In this document: positions 5,817 to 7,423 of the stretch, piece by piece
Layout: every line of letters begins with the position of its first letter
Position numbering within the stretch: position 1 is the stretch's first letter
Assembly (NCBI GenBank): GCA_020431545.1
Contig: JAGQIB010000594.1
Span: 1 to 7,423 of the forward strand
Length of the DNA stretch: 7,423 bases
Direction: 5' to 3'
From: Gemmatimonadota bacterium
Lineage (GTDB): Bacteria > ARS69
Position numbers and translations under genes: made by a program
Notes under the pieces: generated by a model
What the model saw: the letters and a program-made list of their open reading frames with translations, nothing else
Told to the model about the DNA's origin: nothing
Databases searched by the model: none

Positions 5817-6551
5817 ATGGCACGTCTCGCTCTCTCTTCCGCCGGCTCGGGGTTCCTCGTGCTCGTGCTCGCCGCGGGCGCTTCCGCGGATACGCTCGTG
5901 GGCGTCCACTCCGGAGCCGCGGATCCCGTGACGGAAGGCTGGGTCCAGGACCTGGCCGGTCCCGGCACGTCCAGCGGTCCGGCCGACGACGGCGGCACGC
6001 CGGCCTGGATGATCACCGACGCGTCGCAGGCAGGTGGTTCCGCGAACTGGTACCGGTGGGCGCCCGATCCCGCCCACCTCGCGGCCGCGCTCTCCTCGGG
6101 GTGGCGGGTCCGGACCGTGATGCGGGTCACGAACGCGACCGGCGCGGGAGAAACGCAGTTCTTCGGTTTCCTCACGGGAAGCGTCGCCTTTCAGGTGCAC
6201 TTGAAAGCAGAGGCCGGGGGCGACGTGACCGCCCGCCTGCTCGAAGGCTATCCCCCGTTCTCCGGACCGACGTACACCGCGGTCGGCAGCGGATACCACA
6301 CGTTCGAGCTCGTCTCCGACGGCGCGTCCGGAACCGCTTCCTTCCTCATCGACGGTTCCACGGTGCACACGGGCTACGATGGCCTGCCGTTCGGGTCGGC
6401 GGGGGGAGGCGCGCGCTTCGGCTGCGGCACCTCGGAGGCCACGGGCGTCGTCTTCGTGTCGTCGGTCGAGTTCTCGATCGCCTCCGACGCGGTGTCGGTG
6501 GGCGCGCCGGAGGACCTCGCCTGGTCTCGAATCAAGAGTCTCCATCGCTAG
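5817..6551 (+). CDS. Secreted LamG/concanavalin-like jellyroll protein
   Basis: The product has 244 residues. GGGAGG (5804-5809) with 7-nt spacing supports the ATG at 5817 over a TTG at 5766. Residues 1-25 form a signal peptide (LVLVLAAGASA/D). Residues about 27-222 look like one concanavalin/LamG-type jellyroll. The opening VHSGAADPVTEGW is followed by a strand-rich core: QFFGFLTGSVAFQVHLKAE, then HTFELVSDGASGTASFLIDG, then ARFGCGTSEATGVVFVSSVEF. Similar domains occur in exported sialidase-associated and PEP-CTERM proteins, but here there is neither a PEP-CTERM nor a FlgD-Ig module. The protein ends in a linker and the short tail WSRIKSLHR. A carbohydrate-binding role is plausible by fold only; no catalytic residues are recognised. 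It stands alone between a 92-nt gap with a strong hairpin and a 144-nt gap. Confidence 0.85.
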   Translation: MARLALSSAGSGFLVLVLAAGASADTLVGVHSGAADPVTEGWVQDLAGPGTSSGPADDGGTPAWMITDASQAGGSANWYRWAPDPAHLAAALSSGWRVRTVMRVTNATGAGETQFFGFLTGSVAFQVHLKAEAGGDVTARLLEGYPPFSGPTYTAVGSGYHTFELVSDGASGTASFLIDGSTVHTGYDGLPFGSAGGGARFGCGTSEATGVVFVSSVEFSIASDAVSVGAPEDLAWSRIKSLHR

Positions 6552-6621
6552 GCTCGTTCTTCGCGGGGCGACGGCGACGTCGGGTTCGAAAACACCGGCG
6601 GATCATCGAACGGCGGGCGGC

Positions 6622-6694
6622 GGATCTCCGTCTCTCCCGGAGAGACCGTCCTCCCGCCGGCTCCGGCCGGCCCCCTGGAGCTTCGAGGAGATCC
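6622..6694 (+). promoter_or_regulatory. Possible structured leader of the serine hydrolase gene
   Basis: GGATCTCC (6622-6629) is the exact reverse complement of GGAGATCC (6687-6694), which covers most of the ribosome site GAGGAG. Between them lie a near-perfect palindrome, GTCTCTCC-C-GGAGAGAC (6630-6646), and a GCCGG/CCGGC hairpin (6656-6671). Together these could form a three-way junction that masks the ribosome site. The GC-rich composition makes chance pairing easy. The rest of the 144-nt gap (6552-6695) also holds GTTCGA/TCGAAC arms (6584-6589 and 6606-6611). I see no clear promoter or T-run terminator in it. Confidence 0.3.
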
Positions 6695-6695
6695 C

Positions 6696-7423
6696 ATGCC
6701 GAGCCGTCCGGCCCAGGCGACCGCGCGCGCCGTCGCCGTCCTTCCGATCCTGTTCGCCGTCGCTGCGCCCGCTGCCGCCGAGGATCCCGCCCTCGCGGCC
6801 CGCGTCGACGCCTATGTCGCCCCGTTCGTCGACGCCCGGCACCTGTCCGGATCGCTGCTGATCGCCCGCGGCCAGGACGTCCTGCTCGAGCGATCGTGGG
6901 GCTGGGCGGATGCGGAACACCGCATCCCGAACGGACCGGATACGCCCACCGGCATCGCGTCCGTGACCAAGCCCATGACGATCGCGCTCGTGTGCCGGCT
7001 CGCCGAGGAAGGTCTCCTGGCCCCGGAGGACACGATCTCCCGGTGGATTCCGGACTTCCCTCGCGGCAACGAGATCACCGTGTCTCATCTGCTGAATCAC
7101 CGCGCGTGCATCCCGCACCGCGTGACCACTCCGCAGGAGGAAACCATTCCGCGCACCGCGGCCGACATGGTGGAACTCGTGAAGCAGGCCGGGTTGCTGC
7201 CGCTCGAGCCGGGCGAGAAGTCCGTGTACTCGTCCGCGGGGTTCAGCGTGCTCGCCCGCGTGGTGGAACTCGCGTCCGGCCGAAGTTACGACGATGCGCT
7301 TCAGCATTACCTCTGCGAACCGGCGGGCATGGAGCACACCGGCCACCACGACTCGCGCGACCTCGTGCCCGGCCGCGCCCGTGGGTACGTGCTGGACGAG
7401 GGCGGGCTGGCGAACGGGCCGCT
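6696..7423 (+). CDS. Secreted beta-lactamase-family serine hydrolase, 3' end beyond window
   Basis: This is a partial gene: 242 complete codons are visible before the window ends. GAGGAG (6685-6690) lies 5 nt before the ATG. Residues 1-28 form a signal peptide (LFAVAAPAAA/ED), so the product is periplasmic or exported. The class C beta-lactamase/DD-peptidase fold (Pfam Beta-lactamase) is clear. SGSLLIARG is at about 51-59. The catalytic SxxK motif is S89-V-T-K92 in GIASVTKPMT. HLLNHRACIPHRV is at about 131-143, where relatives usually read LLxHxSGI. The Tyr motif is Y178-S-S-A-G-F, with Ser in place of the Asn of the classical YxN. The third KTG/HxG motif would lie beyond the window. Family members include esterases, D-aminopeptidases and penicillin-binding proteins, so the substrate cannot be told. 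The frame runs in the same direction as the preceding lectin-like gene, 144 nt away. Confidence 0.9.
   Translation, partial: MPSRPAQATARAVAVLPILFAVAAPAAAEDPALAARVDAYVAPFVDARHLSGSLLIARGQDVLLERSWGWADAEHRIPNGPDTPTGIASVTKPMTIALVCRLAEEGLLAPEDTISRWIPDFPRGNEITVSHLLNHRACIPHRVTTPQEETIPRTAADMVELVKQAGLLPLEPGEKSVYSSAGFSVLARVVELASGRSYDDALQHYLCEPAGMEHTGHHDSRDLVPGRARGYVLDEGGLANGP

Noticed and set aside
5799..6545. Minus-strand open frame opposite the lectin-like gene
   Set aside because: It is Arg/Gly-rich antisense translation without a domain; the plus strand carries a signal peptide and jellyroll pattern.
6582..6599. GGGTTCGAAAACACC resembling a tRNA T-loop
   Set aside because: The flanking bases do not form the 5-bp T-stem, and no acceptor, D or anticodon stems are present nearby.
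6603..7349. Minus-strand open frame opposite the serine hydrolase
   Set aside because: It is antisense to a gene with an intact SxxK motif and signal peptide; the antisense product has no recognisable features.

Overview
The window is high-GC bacterial DNA, and every gene has a clear Shine-Dalgarno site 4-7 nt before its start. Two divergent secreted proteins end in a PNPF...GVYFYRL module of the FlgD-Ig / type IX secretion (T9SS type A sorting) kind. Together with the lamin-tail plus Endonuclease I architecture, this points to a GC-rich lineage of the FCB superphylum (Eisenbacteria-like or a relative such as Gemmatimonadota). The assignment is inferred from protein style; there is no rRNA or marker gene here.

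Layout. Bases 1-120 hold no recognisable gene, only a weak hairpin after the first gene. A minus-strand gene (121-1638) encodes a secreted BNR/Asp-box beta-propeller protein with a four-cysteine signature. A 153-bp divergent intergenic region (1639-1791) holds a plausible sigma70-type promoter and an inverted repeat near its predicted transcription start. On the plus strand, 1792-4572 encodes a 926-residue secreted modular nuclease: lamin-tail domain, OB-like region, Ig-like domain, Endonuclease I, sorting domain. Close behind it are three small genes in an apparent operon: an AraC-type DNA-binding-domain-only regulator (4589-5035), a VOC/glyoxalase-fold protein (5079-5486) and a 70-residue two-helix membrane protein (5512-5724). 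Next come a secreted LamG/concanavalin-like protein (5817-6551), preceded by a long hairpin that reaches into its ribosome binding site, and the 5' part of a secreted serine hydrolase of the beta-lactamase/class C family (6696 to the window edge).

How it fits together. Four of the seven genes encode exported proteins: propeller, nuclease, lectin-like protein and hydrolase. This suggests scavenging or surface processing of external polymers, but no shared pathway can be demonstrated. The AraC-VOC-membrane trio looks like a separate small regulatory or resistance-type unit with no known substrate. No tRNA, rRNA, CRISPR array, insertion sequence, phage gene or attachment site was seen. The most unusual features are the ribosome-site hairpin at 5758-5809, the cysteine signature in the propeller protein, and the compact AraC/VOC/membrane operon. 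None of these is proof of a new system.
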